A stretch of 64,000 bases of DNA from Polyangium sp. 15x6 (GTDB lineage Bacteria > Myxococcota_A > Polyangia > Polyangiales > Polyangiaceae): assembly GCF_029960785.1 (NCBI RefSeq), contig NZ_JASBQE010000009.1, positions 1 to 64,000 on the forward strand, given 5' to 3'. Shown here one piece after another: positions 28,996 through 36,889 of this stretch. Numbering within the stretch: the first letter of the stretch is position 1; each line of letters opens with the position of its first letter. Below the pieces are notes generated by a model, which saw only the letters and a list, made by a program, of their open reading frames with translations, was not told the origin of the DNA and searched no databases. A program made the translations under genes and the position numbers.

Positions 28996-29937
28996 CTACC
29001 GGCTGCCGCGGCGGAGATTCCGTTGCCGGAGGGCGTGGCCGAGCGCGGCGCTCAGCGTGGCGAAGGTGTGTAGTTTCGTGACGTCGAGGCCGAGCGATAC
29101 GATGGCCGCGGCGACCCGGGGCGAAATGCCCGAGACGAGGCAATGGCTCCCGAGGAGCTCGGCGGCGTGAACCATTCGCACGATATGTTCGAGCGTGGCC
29201 GCGTCGACGTCGTCGAGGCCCGTCAGGTCGATGACGCTGACCTTGATTCCGCCGTGTGTGATCGACTGAAGCAGGGTGTCGGTCATCTGCGCGGCGCGGG
29301 TCTCGTCGAGGGCGCCGATGACGGGCATCGCGAGGACGCCGTCCCATACGTGGAGGACCGGGTTCGCGAGCTTGCGGAGGACGAGCTCGTTCTGCTGGAG
29401 CCGGATGGATTGCTCGATGTGCGCGGTGCTGTCGAAGATAAAGCCGAAATAATGCGTGATCTCCCGCGTCCACGGGTCGCGGTGGATGACCGCGTGGTCG
29501 GAGACCCAGATCGTCCGGCCGTCGCGCCGACGGATGCGATAAGGGGACTGGGTGAACCATTCGGCGCGGCTCGCCTCGAAGGCCCGGAGCTCCTCGGTGA
29601 CGCGCGGGACGTCCTCGGGGAGGATGAGGCCGGAGTAGGTCCGCGTGAAGGAGAGGAATTCTTCGGCGGGATAACCCGTCAGTTCGAGGACGTTTGGCGA
29701 GACATACTCGACGGGCCAGTCGGGTTCGGCGCGCCAGCGAAAGACGACGACGGGGCCGATGCGGAAGATACGGCGCTCTTCGAGGCGGACGGCGAAGCTC
29801 GTGATGGTGCGATTGACCTCGCGTTCGATGTCGCCGAGCGGGCCGTCGTCGATGGTGTCGATGAGCGCGGGCACCTCTTCGTCCACGAGGCGCGAGAGCG
29901 TGTCGGCGATGCGGCGCATGCGGGCGGCGTGATCCAT
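28996..29937 (-). CDS. PAS-STAS regulator, paralogue B
   Basis: 313 residues with the same order as paralogue A: helical N-terminus, PAS (about 60-178) and STAS (about 190-300). Shared blocks include 'IGPVVVFRWRAEPDWPVEYV', 'LANPVLHVWDGVLAMPVIGA' and 'LLGSHCLVSGISPRVA', so the two arose by tandem duplication. The STAS turn is 'VIDLTGLDDVDAATLEH', again with Ala in place of the phosphorylated Ser/Thr. ATG at 29937 is preferred; the longer upstream frame has no signal and overlaps the peptidase gene. It follows the M28 peptidase by 11 bases, so the three genes 30989-27859 may be one unit, though a 186-base gap separates the two paralogues. Confidence 0.85.
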   Translation of the reverse strand: MDHAARMRRIADTLSRLVDEEVPALIDTIDDGPLGDIEREVNRTITSFAVRLEERRIFRIGPVVVFRWRAEPDWPVEYVSPNVLELTGYPAEEFLSFTRTYSGLILPEDVPRVTEELRAFEASRAEWFTQSPYRIRRRDGRTIWVSDHAVIHRDPWTREITHYFGFIFDSTAHIEQSIRLQQNELVLRKLANPVLHVWDGVLAMPVIGALDETRAAQMTDTLLQSITHGGIKVSVIDLTGLDDVDAATLEHIVRMVHAAELLGSHCLVSGISPRVAAAIVSLGLDVTKLHTFATLSAALGHALRQRNLRRGSR

Positions 29938-29948
29938 CGCGGCGGACC

Positions 29949-30989
29949 TCAGGCGAGCTTCGATTCGAGCATGCCGACGAGCATCGATGCGTGGCTCCGG
30001 AGCGGCTCCGGCAAGGCGCCGCGCTCGTCGCATTGAGCGAGCAGCTCCTCGGCGATCTCGCGGGCGCCGCTCGCTTCGGCGGAGACGGGTTCGAGCGCGG
30101 TCGTGATCGTGACGAGGGAGCGAAGCGTCGCGGCGTCGTCCCGTCCGTGGCGCAGGAAAGGAATGGGGCCCGGGGGCCGCGCGCAGGTCTCACGCACGAA
30201 TCGCTCGAGCCAGCGGGCCGTCGCGATCATCTTGGGCCAGTCGAGCTTGTCGACCGTATCGGTCGGCATGTGGTAATGGCGGGAGCGGCCCGAGGTGAGG
30301 AACAAGAAAGGGACGCTGCGCTGCCAGAAGGCGAGGTAATCGGAGAGGGGCGGGATGATCTCGGCGTCGGCGCGGCGGATGCGCACGCCGGGCTCGCTCG
30401 TCGCGATGGTGTCGACGTGGGCCGCCGTCCCCTCGCTGCGCTCGGCGCCGAGGGCGAAGAGGGACGCTCCGACCTCGTCGGGGACGCCCGCGGGGCCGAA
30501 GGTGTGGCCGACGAGGTCCATGGCGATCATCATGTCGATGCGGTCGAGCGGGACGGGGGGGTGTTTCGCGAAAAACACCGAGCCCATCGTGTTCTGCGTG
30601 AAATGCGGGGGCTCCTCGCCGTCGAAGGCGGCGAGGATGACGCCGCGGCCGGCCGGGCGTTTCGCTGCGAGGGCGCGGGCGACTTCGAGGAGGATGCCGA
30701 CGGCGGCGGCGTTGTCGTCGGCGCCCCAGTAGACCTTGCCGGCGAGCTCGCCGAGGTGGTCGAAATGGGCGCCGACGAGGACGTATCGCTCAATGTCGCC
30801 GGGGAGGACCGCGATGACGTTGGCGCCGCGCAGGCCCGGGACGGGCTGCTCGTGCGGATCGAGGCCGGCCTGGCGTAGCGCGGATACGACGGCGGCACGC
30901 GCGGCGTCGCCGCCCTTCGTGCCTGGTTTGCGACCGGCGCATGCCGGAGAACAGAGCTCTTCGACGAGCTTTCGCATCCCCGTGGTCAT
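29949..30989 (-). CDS. M28 family zinc aminopeptidase
   Basis: 346-residue di-zinc peptidase. Metal ligands are visible in order: His in 'VGAHFDHLG', Asp in 'YWGADDNAAAVG', the catalytic Glu pair in 'AAFDGEEPP', Asp in 'MIAMDLVGH' and His in 'HYHMPTDTVDKLDWP'. All ligands are present, so it is likely active. The N-terminus (MTTGMRKLVEELCSPACAGR) lacks a signal peptide, so it is predicted to act in the cytoplasm, whereas most M28 relatives are exported. The C-terminal about 70 residues form an extra helical region. ATG at 30989 with AAGGTG upstream is used. It diverges from the cytochrome gene across 138 bases. Confidence 0.9.
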   Translation of the reverse strand: MTTGMRKLVEELCSPACAGRKPGTKGGDAARAAVVSALRQAGLDPHEQPVPGLRGANVIAVLPGDIERYVLVGAHFDHLGELAGKVYWGADDNAAAVGILLEVARALAAKRPAGRGVILAAFDGEEPPHFTQNTMGSVFFAKHPPVPLDRIDMMIAMDLVGHTFGPAGVPDEVGASLFALGAERSEGTAAHVDTIATSEPGVRIRRADAEIIPPLSDYLAFWQRSVPFLFLTSGRSRHYHMPTDTVDKLDWPKMIATARWLERFVRETCARPPGPIPFLRHGRDDAATLRSLVTITTALEPVSAEASGAREIAEELLAQCDERGALPEPLRSHASMLVGMLESKLA

Positions 30990-31127
30990 GAGGAGCACCT
31001 TATCACGGCGCGTGGACCGAGGTAAGATGCGCGCTCTTGCGTGATCCGGGACGAGGGGCCGAGGTCCGAGCGTTGCTCGGCGCCGCGGCGAAGGTAGGGG
31101 ACACGCGAGCCGGGAGAGACAGGGACG

Positions 31128-33353
31128 ATGCGTTTTTCATGGGGCTATCCGATCGCAGTCGCAGCGGCATTCGTTGCATGCAAGGGGGGTGGCGAGGCGC
31201 CCGCGGGGCCCACGCCGGGCCCGGCGGAGGCGACGAGCGCGACGGCGAAGGGCGCGGCCGAGGCGCCGGCGGCGCCGAAAGAAAAGCCGAAGGCGGTGGC
31301 GCGGGAGGGAAGCACGATCGCGCGTTCGCCCATGAATGACGCGCTTTACGTGGCCGACGAGGATCGGGGCGTGGTGCACGTGATCGCGATGCCGGTGGAT
31401 GTGGAGAAATCGGCGCAGACCGTGAAGGTGCCCGGTCAGCCGGCCCAGGTGCTCGCGCTCGCGGATCGGGTGCTCGTGACGATCCGGAGTGAAGGGGCGA
31501 TCGCGCCGGGCACGGACCTTTCGCCCGAGGAGCGCGCGGCGAGCGCGGCGCCCGCGCCCACGGCGTCGGCGAGCGCGGCGCCGGCGGTCGTGAAAGCAAA
31601 GGGGCCGGAGAAATACGAGAAGCCGAAGACGGTGCCATCGGCGACGGGGCCGGGGCTTTTGCTCGTGATGCGAAAGGACGCCGAAAAGGGGCTCGTGGTC
31701 GAGTCGCGGGTCGAATTGCCCGAGGACGCGTGGGGCGTGGCCGTGACGCCCGATGAATCGACGGCGATCGTGACGAGCGCCTGGACGCACAAGGTGTCGG
31801 GGGTGGACCTCGCGACGGGGAAGGTGCGTTTTTCCGTGGATGTGGCGCGTGAGCCGCGCGCGGTGGTGGCGCACCCGAGCGGAAAAGCGGTTTACGTGAC
31901 GCACCTCGTGGGCACGGATCTCACGCGGATCGATGGGATCGACGGGGAGGCGGCGTCGGTCAAGCGGATCAAGCTGCCGGCGTCGCCTTTGCGGACGCCG
32001 GTGGGGGCGACGTCGAATGCGTCGCTCGCGTATTCGGCGGTGCTGTCGCCGGATGGGAAGAAACTCTACGTGGCGCGGCACGCGCTCGGCGGAATGGGGC
32101 CGCAGGTCTGGATGGGGGTGTCGGCGGTCGACGTGCTGCTCACGACGGACGACACGCCGCTCGCGCCGACGCGCCTCGCCGGGCCGAAGACGACGACGCC
32201 CGACGTGACCGGGATGGTGGAGGATCCGGAGACGGGCGGCGAGGGGCCGCGTACCGCGCCAAACCCGTTCGTGCAGCCGCGCGCGATCGTGTACAAGAAG
32301 AGCACGGATACGCTGCTCGTGGCGTCGGAGGGGACGGACGAGCTGTCGGTGCTTCACGCGGGGCCGATCGATCCGACGCTGTTCATCGCGGGGAACGTCG
32401 AACTACGGAAGAATCCGGATTCGAATTACAAGGTGGCGACCGGCTGCGGCGCGCCGAGCGGGATCGCGCTCGCCGCGGACGAGAAGTCGGCGTACGTGTT
32501 CTGCCGGGCCACGCATTCGTTGGAGATCGCGTTCTTCGATTCGAGGAAGAACCAGTTGATGCGGCTCGGGGAGGAGCCGCTCCCCGCGCAGGCGGCGCTC
32601 GGGCGGAAGCTTTATTATAACGGGACCGACGAGGTGACGAGCGGGGGAATGGGCTGCGCGGGCTGCCATCCGGAGGGGCGAGACGATGGGCACGTCTGGC
32701 ACGAGCGCGCGGCCGTCGGGCAGGGGCCGAATTTCTTCGCGGGGGCGGCGAACATGCCCGGGTGGGATGTGGAGAAGGGGACGGGCGGAGGTTTTGCCCG
32801 ACAAACGCCGATGCTCGCGGGGCGCGTGGTGTACGAGGGGCCGTACGGGTGGCACGCGGAGAGCCCGCATCTGACGCACCGGCTGACGAACGGGTTCTTG
32901 CTGCATCGATGGGGCGATCTGCCGTACGGGCACGATCGGAAGGAGCTGACCGAGCGGGCGATGGCGTTGCGGGCGTTCTTGCGGCTCGGGCTCGTGCCGC
33001 CGCCGCGCAAGGCGCGGGAGCTCTCGGACGAGGAGAAGAAGGGGCAGGAGGTGTTTCTGCGCGTGGAGACGAAATGCGCGGGATGCCACGTGCCCGAGAT
33101 GGATTACAGCGATCGCGCGCCGTATCCCGTGTATTCGAAGCTGCCGCCGCCGGAGAGCTTCGAAGCGGATCCGGAGCTCGAGTTCAAGACGCCGTCGCTG
33201 CGGTTCGTCGGGGGGACGGCGCCGTATGCACATGATGGGCGTTTTTCGACGCTGGAGGAGCTCATCGAGCGGAACGACGATCGCATGGGGAACACGAACC
33301 AGCTCACCAAGCCGGAGCGCGCGGCGCTCGTGGCGTTCCTGAGGACGTTATGA
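31128..33353 (+). CDS. lipoprotein with beta-propeller and two c-type hemes (MauG-like)
   Basis: 741 residues. The signal 'YPIAVAAAFVAC' has a lipobox at about residue 18. An Ala/Pro-rich linker leads to a YncE-like beta propeller (about 60-480; 'VAVTPDESTAIVTSAWTHKVSGVDL', 'AVLSPDGKKLYVARHALGG'). The C-terminal half is a di-heme cytochrome c peroxidase/MauG-like domain with CAGCH at about 510-514 and CAGCH at about 650-654 and a late 'PYAHDGRFSTLEELI' motif. Both heme sites are intact. The family makes peroxidases and protein-modifying oxidases. It overlaps the next gene by 4 bases (ATGA). Confidence 0.85.
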   Translation: MRFSWGYPIAVAAAFVACKGGGEAPAGPTPGPAEATSATAKGAAEAPAAPKEKPKAVAREGSTIARSPMNDALYVADEDRGVVHVIAMPVDVEKSAQTVKVPGQPAQVLALADRVLVTIRSEGAIAPGTDLSPEERAASAAPAPTASASAAPAVVKAKGPEKYEKPKTVPSATGPGLLLVMRKDAEKGLVVESRVELPEDAWGVAVTPDESTAIVTSAWTHKVSGVDLATGKVRFSVDVAREPRAVVAHPSGKAVYVTHLVGTDLTRIDGIDGEAASVKRIKLPASPLRTPVGATSNASLAYSAVLSPDGKKLYVARHALGGMGPQVWMGVSAVDVLLTTDDTPLAPTRLAGPKTTTPDVTGMVEDPETGGEGPRTAPNPFVQPRAIVYKKSTDTLLVASEGTDELSVLHAGPIDPTLFIAGNVELRKNPDSNYKVATGCGAPSGIALAADEKSAYVFCRATHSLEIAFFDSRKNQLMRLGEEPLPAQAALGRKLYYNGTDEVTSGGMGCAGCHPEGRDDGHVWHERAAVGQGPNFFAGAANMPGWDVEKGTGGGFARQTPMLAGRVVYEGPYGWHAESPHLTHRLTNGFLLHRWGDLPYGHDRKELTERAMALRAFLRLGLVPPPRKARELSDEEKKGQEVFLRVETKCAGCHVPEMDYSDRAPYPVYSKLPPPESFEADPELEFKTPSLRFVGGTAPYAHDGRFSTLEELIERNDDRMGNTNQLTKPERAALVAFLRTL

Positions 33354-33961
33354 GGACGAAGAAGGGCACGATCGGGTTCGTGGCGCTCGCATTCGCAGGG
33401 GGCGCGCTGTTCGCGGGGTGGGCGAGCGCAGAGGATGCGCCGCCCGCGCAAGAGGCGCCGCTCGGGAGCGTGGCGGTGCTGGACGATGCGGGGACGGAGG
33501 AGGGGGGCGACGGTGGGGACGCGGAAGCGGCGCCGGCCGCGCCGCCGAAGCAGACGCTCGCGATTTCGGCGGACAAGTCGCCGCGGCCGAAGGATGCCGA
33601 CTGGGACGTGCTGGGCGTGGAGATGTCGTTTTCGCCGGGGTCGATACCGGGTGGCTGTCGGCTGCACCATATCCGGGAATGGGTGCGGATCCGGTGCACC
33701 GGGTCGATCGGGCAGATCGCGATGCTGGGCGGCAATCACGAAGGGGTGTCGATCAAGCTCGATCCCGTGGGAACCGACGAGTTCGTCCCGTTCCCCCAGG
33801 GCGGCGAGGTCGTGTTCCCGGTGCGGACCGGGGATCGCCGGGTGTTCGAATGGATCGGCGTGGAATTTGGCTACAAGGGGATGACGTCGGCGTCGACGTT
33901 CCTCATGCTCTCGGAGTCGTGGCTGCGGTGGGAAGAAGGGCCGACGATTTACGTGCGTTAG
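33350..33961 (+). CDS. secreted partner protein of the MauG-like lipoprotein
   Basis: 203 residues with a signal peptide (GFVALAFAGGALFAGWASA, cleavage before EDAPP). An Ala/Gly/Asp-rich linker precedes a small beta domain with 'WDVLGVEMSFSPGSIPGGC', 'CRLHHIREWVRIRC' and 'IGQIAMLGGNHEGVSIKL'. No known family. Two Cys pairs could form a disulphide. Because the start overlaps the stop of the cytochrome gene (ATGA), the two products are made in step; it may be a substrate or a partner of the heme enzyme, which is inference. It ends 4 bases before the stop of the convergent di-heme gene. Confidence 0.7.
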   Translation: MRTKKGTIGFVALAFAGGALFAGWASAEDAPPAQEAPLGSVAVLDDAGTEEGGDGGDAEAAPAAPPKQTLAISADKSPRPKDADWDVLGVEMSFSPGSIPGGCRLHHIREWVRIRCTGSIGQIAMLGGNHEGVSIKLDPVGTDEFVPFPQGGEVVFPVRTGDRRVFEWIGVEFGYKGMTSASTFLMLSESWLRWEEGPTIYVR

Positions 33962-33965
33962 CCGA

Positions 33966-35438
33966 TCAAAGCGAATCGACGAATCGAAGGAGGGCGGCCC
34001 GCTCCGACGCGGAGAGCGCGCGGAATGCCTCGCGCGAGGCTTCGGCCTCGCCGCCGTGCCAGAGGATGGCTTCCTCGATGCTCCGGGCGCGCCCATCGTG
34101 CAGCAGCCGCGTGTGTCCGGAAATCAGGCTCGTCATGCCGACGCCCCAGAGCGGGGCCGTCCGGAAATCGCGGCCCCCGGCCTCGTGGTCGGGGCGATCG
34201 TCGGCGAGCCCCGGGCCCATGTCGTGAATGAGGAGATCGGTGTACGGGTAGATCCGCTGGCCCTCGACCTCGGGAAAACCCGCGAGCGGGCCGGTGACGA
34301 ACGATGGCGTATGGCACGCATTGCATCGTGTCTGCGAGAACAGGGCCTTTCCCAGGAGAACCTCGGGGTCGGCCGCGTCCGGGCGGTGGGGCACGGCGAT
34401 GAGGTGAGAAAAGACGATGATCGCGTCGAAGCGAGCCGGGTCGATGTCCAGCGTCGTGCCTGCGGCCGCGGCGCAATCTACCTGAATGGGCGGGCAATTG
34501 TCGGTCGGGCGCAGGGGAGAGGTGATGCCGATGTCCCCGAGGAAGGCACCGGCGGTTTGTCGCGCGAGGTCCACCTCGTTTGCTTTCCACCCGAATCGCC
34601 CGGGCATGAGCGTGTTGTCGATGGATACATGATTTCTGCGGCCGCGAATGCCGTCCCCATTGGCATCGTCGGGATCGGCCAGCGCCTCGATGTCCTCGTC
34701 GCGGACGGCGGCGAGGAGGCCGAGCCCGATCATGGGCTGAGCCACGCGTGGTGAAATGCGGGTGTCCGCGGCGAGCGGGCCGAATGCAAGATCGCGCGCC
34801 GTGTACGTCGGCTCCAGCAGCTCGTACGATGTGCCATCCGCATACGAGCCGGGTTTCGGGGCATGGTCGACGGAAAACCACCCCTCCGGCGTGACCCCAG
34901 GAATGGCCTTGTTCTGGATCTGATCGCCGTAGCGGGGATCGGGGACGAACGTGGCGCCGTCCTCCGAAGGAATCGACAGCCGCACGAGCATCGACGTCAT
35001 CGGCTGGCCAGGAGGCGGAGGCGCGCCGCGGCCGCCCCGGAAATGACAGCTCCGGCAGGAGGTGCCGACGTACGTCGGACCCAGGCCGTCACGGTCGATT
35101 TCGCCTCCGACCGTCCACGCGACGTCGAAGAGCGCGAGCCCGGCCTCGAATGTCCCGAGGCGCTCCAAGGAGAGGTTCGCGGCGGGTCGCGAAAAACTCT
35201 TTTCGTCGCGCGTCTCGAGGGTCGTGTCGCCGCCGGGCCGCTCTTCGCCAGGTTCGAACATCGCCGGCGTGGCTCCGCCCGCGCCCGCCGTGCCGGAGCT
35301 CGAGCTGCTGCTCGACATGCCCGCGCCGCCGGCACTCGAAGAAGAGCCGCCGGTTCCGCCGGGGCTCGGTTCGAGGTTTGGATCGGAGCACGCGAATCCG
35401 AGGGGAATCGCGGCCCAAAGTGCTCTCCGAAGCCTCAC
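33966..35438 (-). CDS. DUF1111-type di-heme oxidoreductase lipoprotein
   Basis: 490 residues. The short signal 'LRRALWAAIPLGFAC' gives a lipobox at residue 17, followed by a Gly/Ser linker (SSSSAGGAGMSSSSSSSG). The catalytic part is the di-heme oxidoredictase (DHOR, DUF1111) family with CRSCH near 127-131 and CNACH near 371-375, plus 'DMGPGLADDRPD' and 'LWGVGMTSLISGHTRLLHDG', all family signatures. It probably passes electrons to a peroxide or another acceptor in the periplasm. GTG at 35438 is chosen because it gives the lipoprotein signal and overlaps the upstream stop as GTGA. Third gene of the RCC1 operon. Confidence 0.9.
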   Translation of the reverse strand: MRLRRALWAAIPLGFACSDPNLEPSPGGTGGSSSSAGGAGMSSSSSSSGTAGAGGATPAMFEPGEERPGGDTTLETRDEKSFSRPAANLSLERLGTFEAGLALFDVAWTVGGEIDRDGLGPTYVGTSCRSCHFRGGRGAPPPPGQPMTSMLVRLSIPSEDGATFVPDPRYGDQIQNKAIPGVTPEGWFSVDHAPKPGSYADGTSYELLEPTYTARDLAFGPLAADTRISPRVAQPMIGLGLLAAVRDEDIEALADPDDANGDGIRGRRNHVSIDNTLMPGRFGWKANEVDLARQTAGAFLGDIGITSPLRPTDNCPPIQVDCAAAAGTTLDIDPARFDAIIVFSHLIAVPHRPDAADPEVLLGKALFSQTRCNACHTPSFVTGPLAGFPEVEGQRIYPYTDLLIHDMGPGLADDRPDHEAGGRDFRTAPLWGVGMTSLISGHTRLLHDGRARSIEEAILWHGGEAEASREAFRALSASERAALLRFVDSL

Positions 35439-36889
35439 GGCCAGGGCACTCCGACGGGGACACTCGATCGTTCGGGGCCTTCCGGGGGCAGCGGGAGCGC
35501 GAGCTGTCCGCTTGCATTCGAGCCCCACGCCTGGAGGCCGCCGGCGCCGTCCACGACGAGCGCGCCGGTGAGGCCCGCGGAGAGCGCGCGCACGGCGCCC
35601 ACCAGGCACGGCGTTGGCTTGGTCCGCAAATGGGTGTCGCCCACGCCGAGCTGCGCGAGGCTATTTTGACCCCAGCCGAGGAGAGCGCCGCTCGTGAGCA
35701 CCGCGTAACTCGTATTTCCCCGGGCGCCGAGCGCGATCACGCGGTCGGGCAAGACGAGGGGAACGGGCTGCGGCCTCACAGCGAGAATGCCGGCCGAGCC
35801 ATCCCCGATTTGCCCGCTCGAGCCGAGGCCCCATGCATACACGTTGCCGCTCGTGGTCATGGCAAGGACATGGTCCCGGCCGGCGGCCACGTCGACGACG
35901 TCGACGAGATTCGGCACGATGAGCGGCGAGGGGTGAGGTGAAATGTCCTCGTCGCCGATTCCGAGCTGGCCCTCGTCGTTCGAGCCCCACGCATGAACGA
36001 GGCCATTCGTGTCGACGGCGAACGACGCGTCGTCCGAGGCGGCGATGGCGACGATTTCGTCCGTGGTGGGCACTTCGACGATTCCAACGTGGCTCTCCGT
36101 ATCGCCGACGCCGAGCTGCCCGCGGCCATTGAGCCCAGCGGCGAAGACGCGACCATCCGCGCGCAGGAACAAGGTATGTCCTGCGCCGGGCGCGAGGGCC
36201 GTGATGTCGTCGAGCCCGGCCACCGGCGCGAAGGACGGCTGGTCCGCGGTCGCCGCGAAGACGTGTCCCTCGGCATCCAGCACGAAGAGCGAGCCTCCGC
36301 CTTCGGCCACGGAGACGACCCCAGCCGGGGCTTCCCTCTTGGCGGGAATCGGGTCGCCGCCGCCCCATTGCACGATCGACCCGTCGCGAACGGCATACAT
36401 CGTGTCGAGGGAGGCGGCCACGGGGCGTCCGCCATAGAGGTGACCCTCCGCATCGGTGGCGTGCCCCGACGGCAAAACGAGCGTCACGACGAATGGATTC
36501 ACGCCCCGAGAAAGAGGGAGCCGCAGCCTTGCTGCTCCGGTGGTCGTCGATGCGTCGATGGGTCGCTCGTCGAGGAGCTGTTCGCCGCGCTGGAGCCGGA
36601 GGGTGGCTCCTCCTTCCGGTACGGAAAACGCGACGTCCACGTCCACGAAATGGCGCTCGAATGCCATACCGGGCGGGGGGCTCGTGAGCGTGAGCGTGGC
36701 GTCGGGCGCGGGGATCGAGCCGCCGCCTTCACCGCCCGAGCCGGCCCCGCCTCCTCCGGCGCCCGGGGCCATGCCCCCCGAGCCCCCCGAGCCGGCGGTC
36801 GTCGATTCCGAGGCCGGCGGCCCGTCGCCGGAGCACGCGGCGACCACGCACCCGGCGAGCACCAGAATGGCGAGCGCGCGGAGCCTCAT
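35435..36889 (-). CDS. RCC1-repeat lipoprotein 2
   Basis: 484 residues. Signal 'LRALAILVLAGCVVAAC' ends in a lipobox (Cys about 19); then a Gly-rich linker (GSGGSGGMAPGAGGGGAGSG). A bacterial Ig-like strand-rich section (about 60-150) precedes a seven-bladed RCC1-type propeller with repeated 'W/AAG-N--GQLG-GD' units, for example 'VFAAGLNGRGQLGVGD', 'VHAWGSNDEGQLGIGD' and 'VYAWGLGSSGQIGDG'. RCC1 folds in bacteria are binding platforms; no enzymatic motif is seen. Coupled at both ends: its ATG overlaps the stop of the first RCC1 gene (ATGA), and its stop overlaps the GTG of the di-heme gene. Confidence 0.85.
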   Translation of the reverse strand: MRLRALAILVLAGCVVAACSGDGPPASESTTAGSGGSGGMAPGAGGGGAGSGGEGGGSIPAPDATLTLTSPPPGMAFERHFVDVDVAFSVPEGGATLRLQRGEQLLDERPIDASTTTGAARLRLPLSRGVNPFVVTLVLPSGHATDAEGHLYGGRPVAASLDTMYAVRDGSIVQWGGGDPIPAKREAPAGVVSVAEGGGSLFVLDAEGHVFAATADQPSFAPVAGLDDITALAPGAGHTLFLRADGRVFAAGLNGRGQLGVGDTESHVGIVEVPTTDEIVAIAASDDASFAVDTNGLVHAWGSNDEGQLGIGDEDISPHPSPLIVPNLVDVVDVAAGRDHVLAMTTSGNVYAWGLGSSGQIGDGSAGILAVRPQPVPLVLPDRVIALGARGNTSYAVLTSGALLGWGQNSLAQLGVGDTHLRTKPTPCLVGAVRALSAGLTGALVVDGAGGLQAWGSNASGQLALPLPPEGPERSSVPVGVPWP

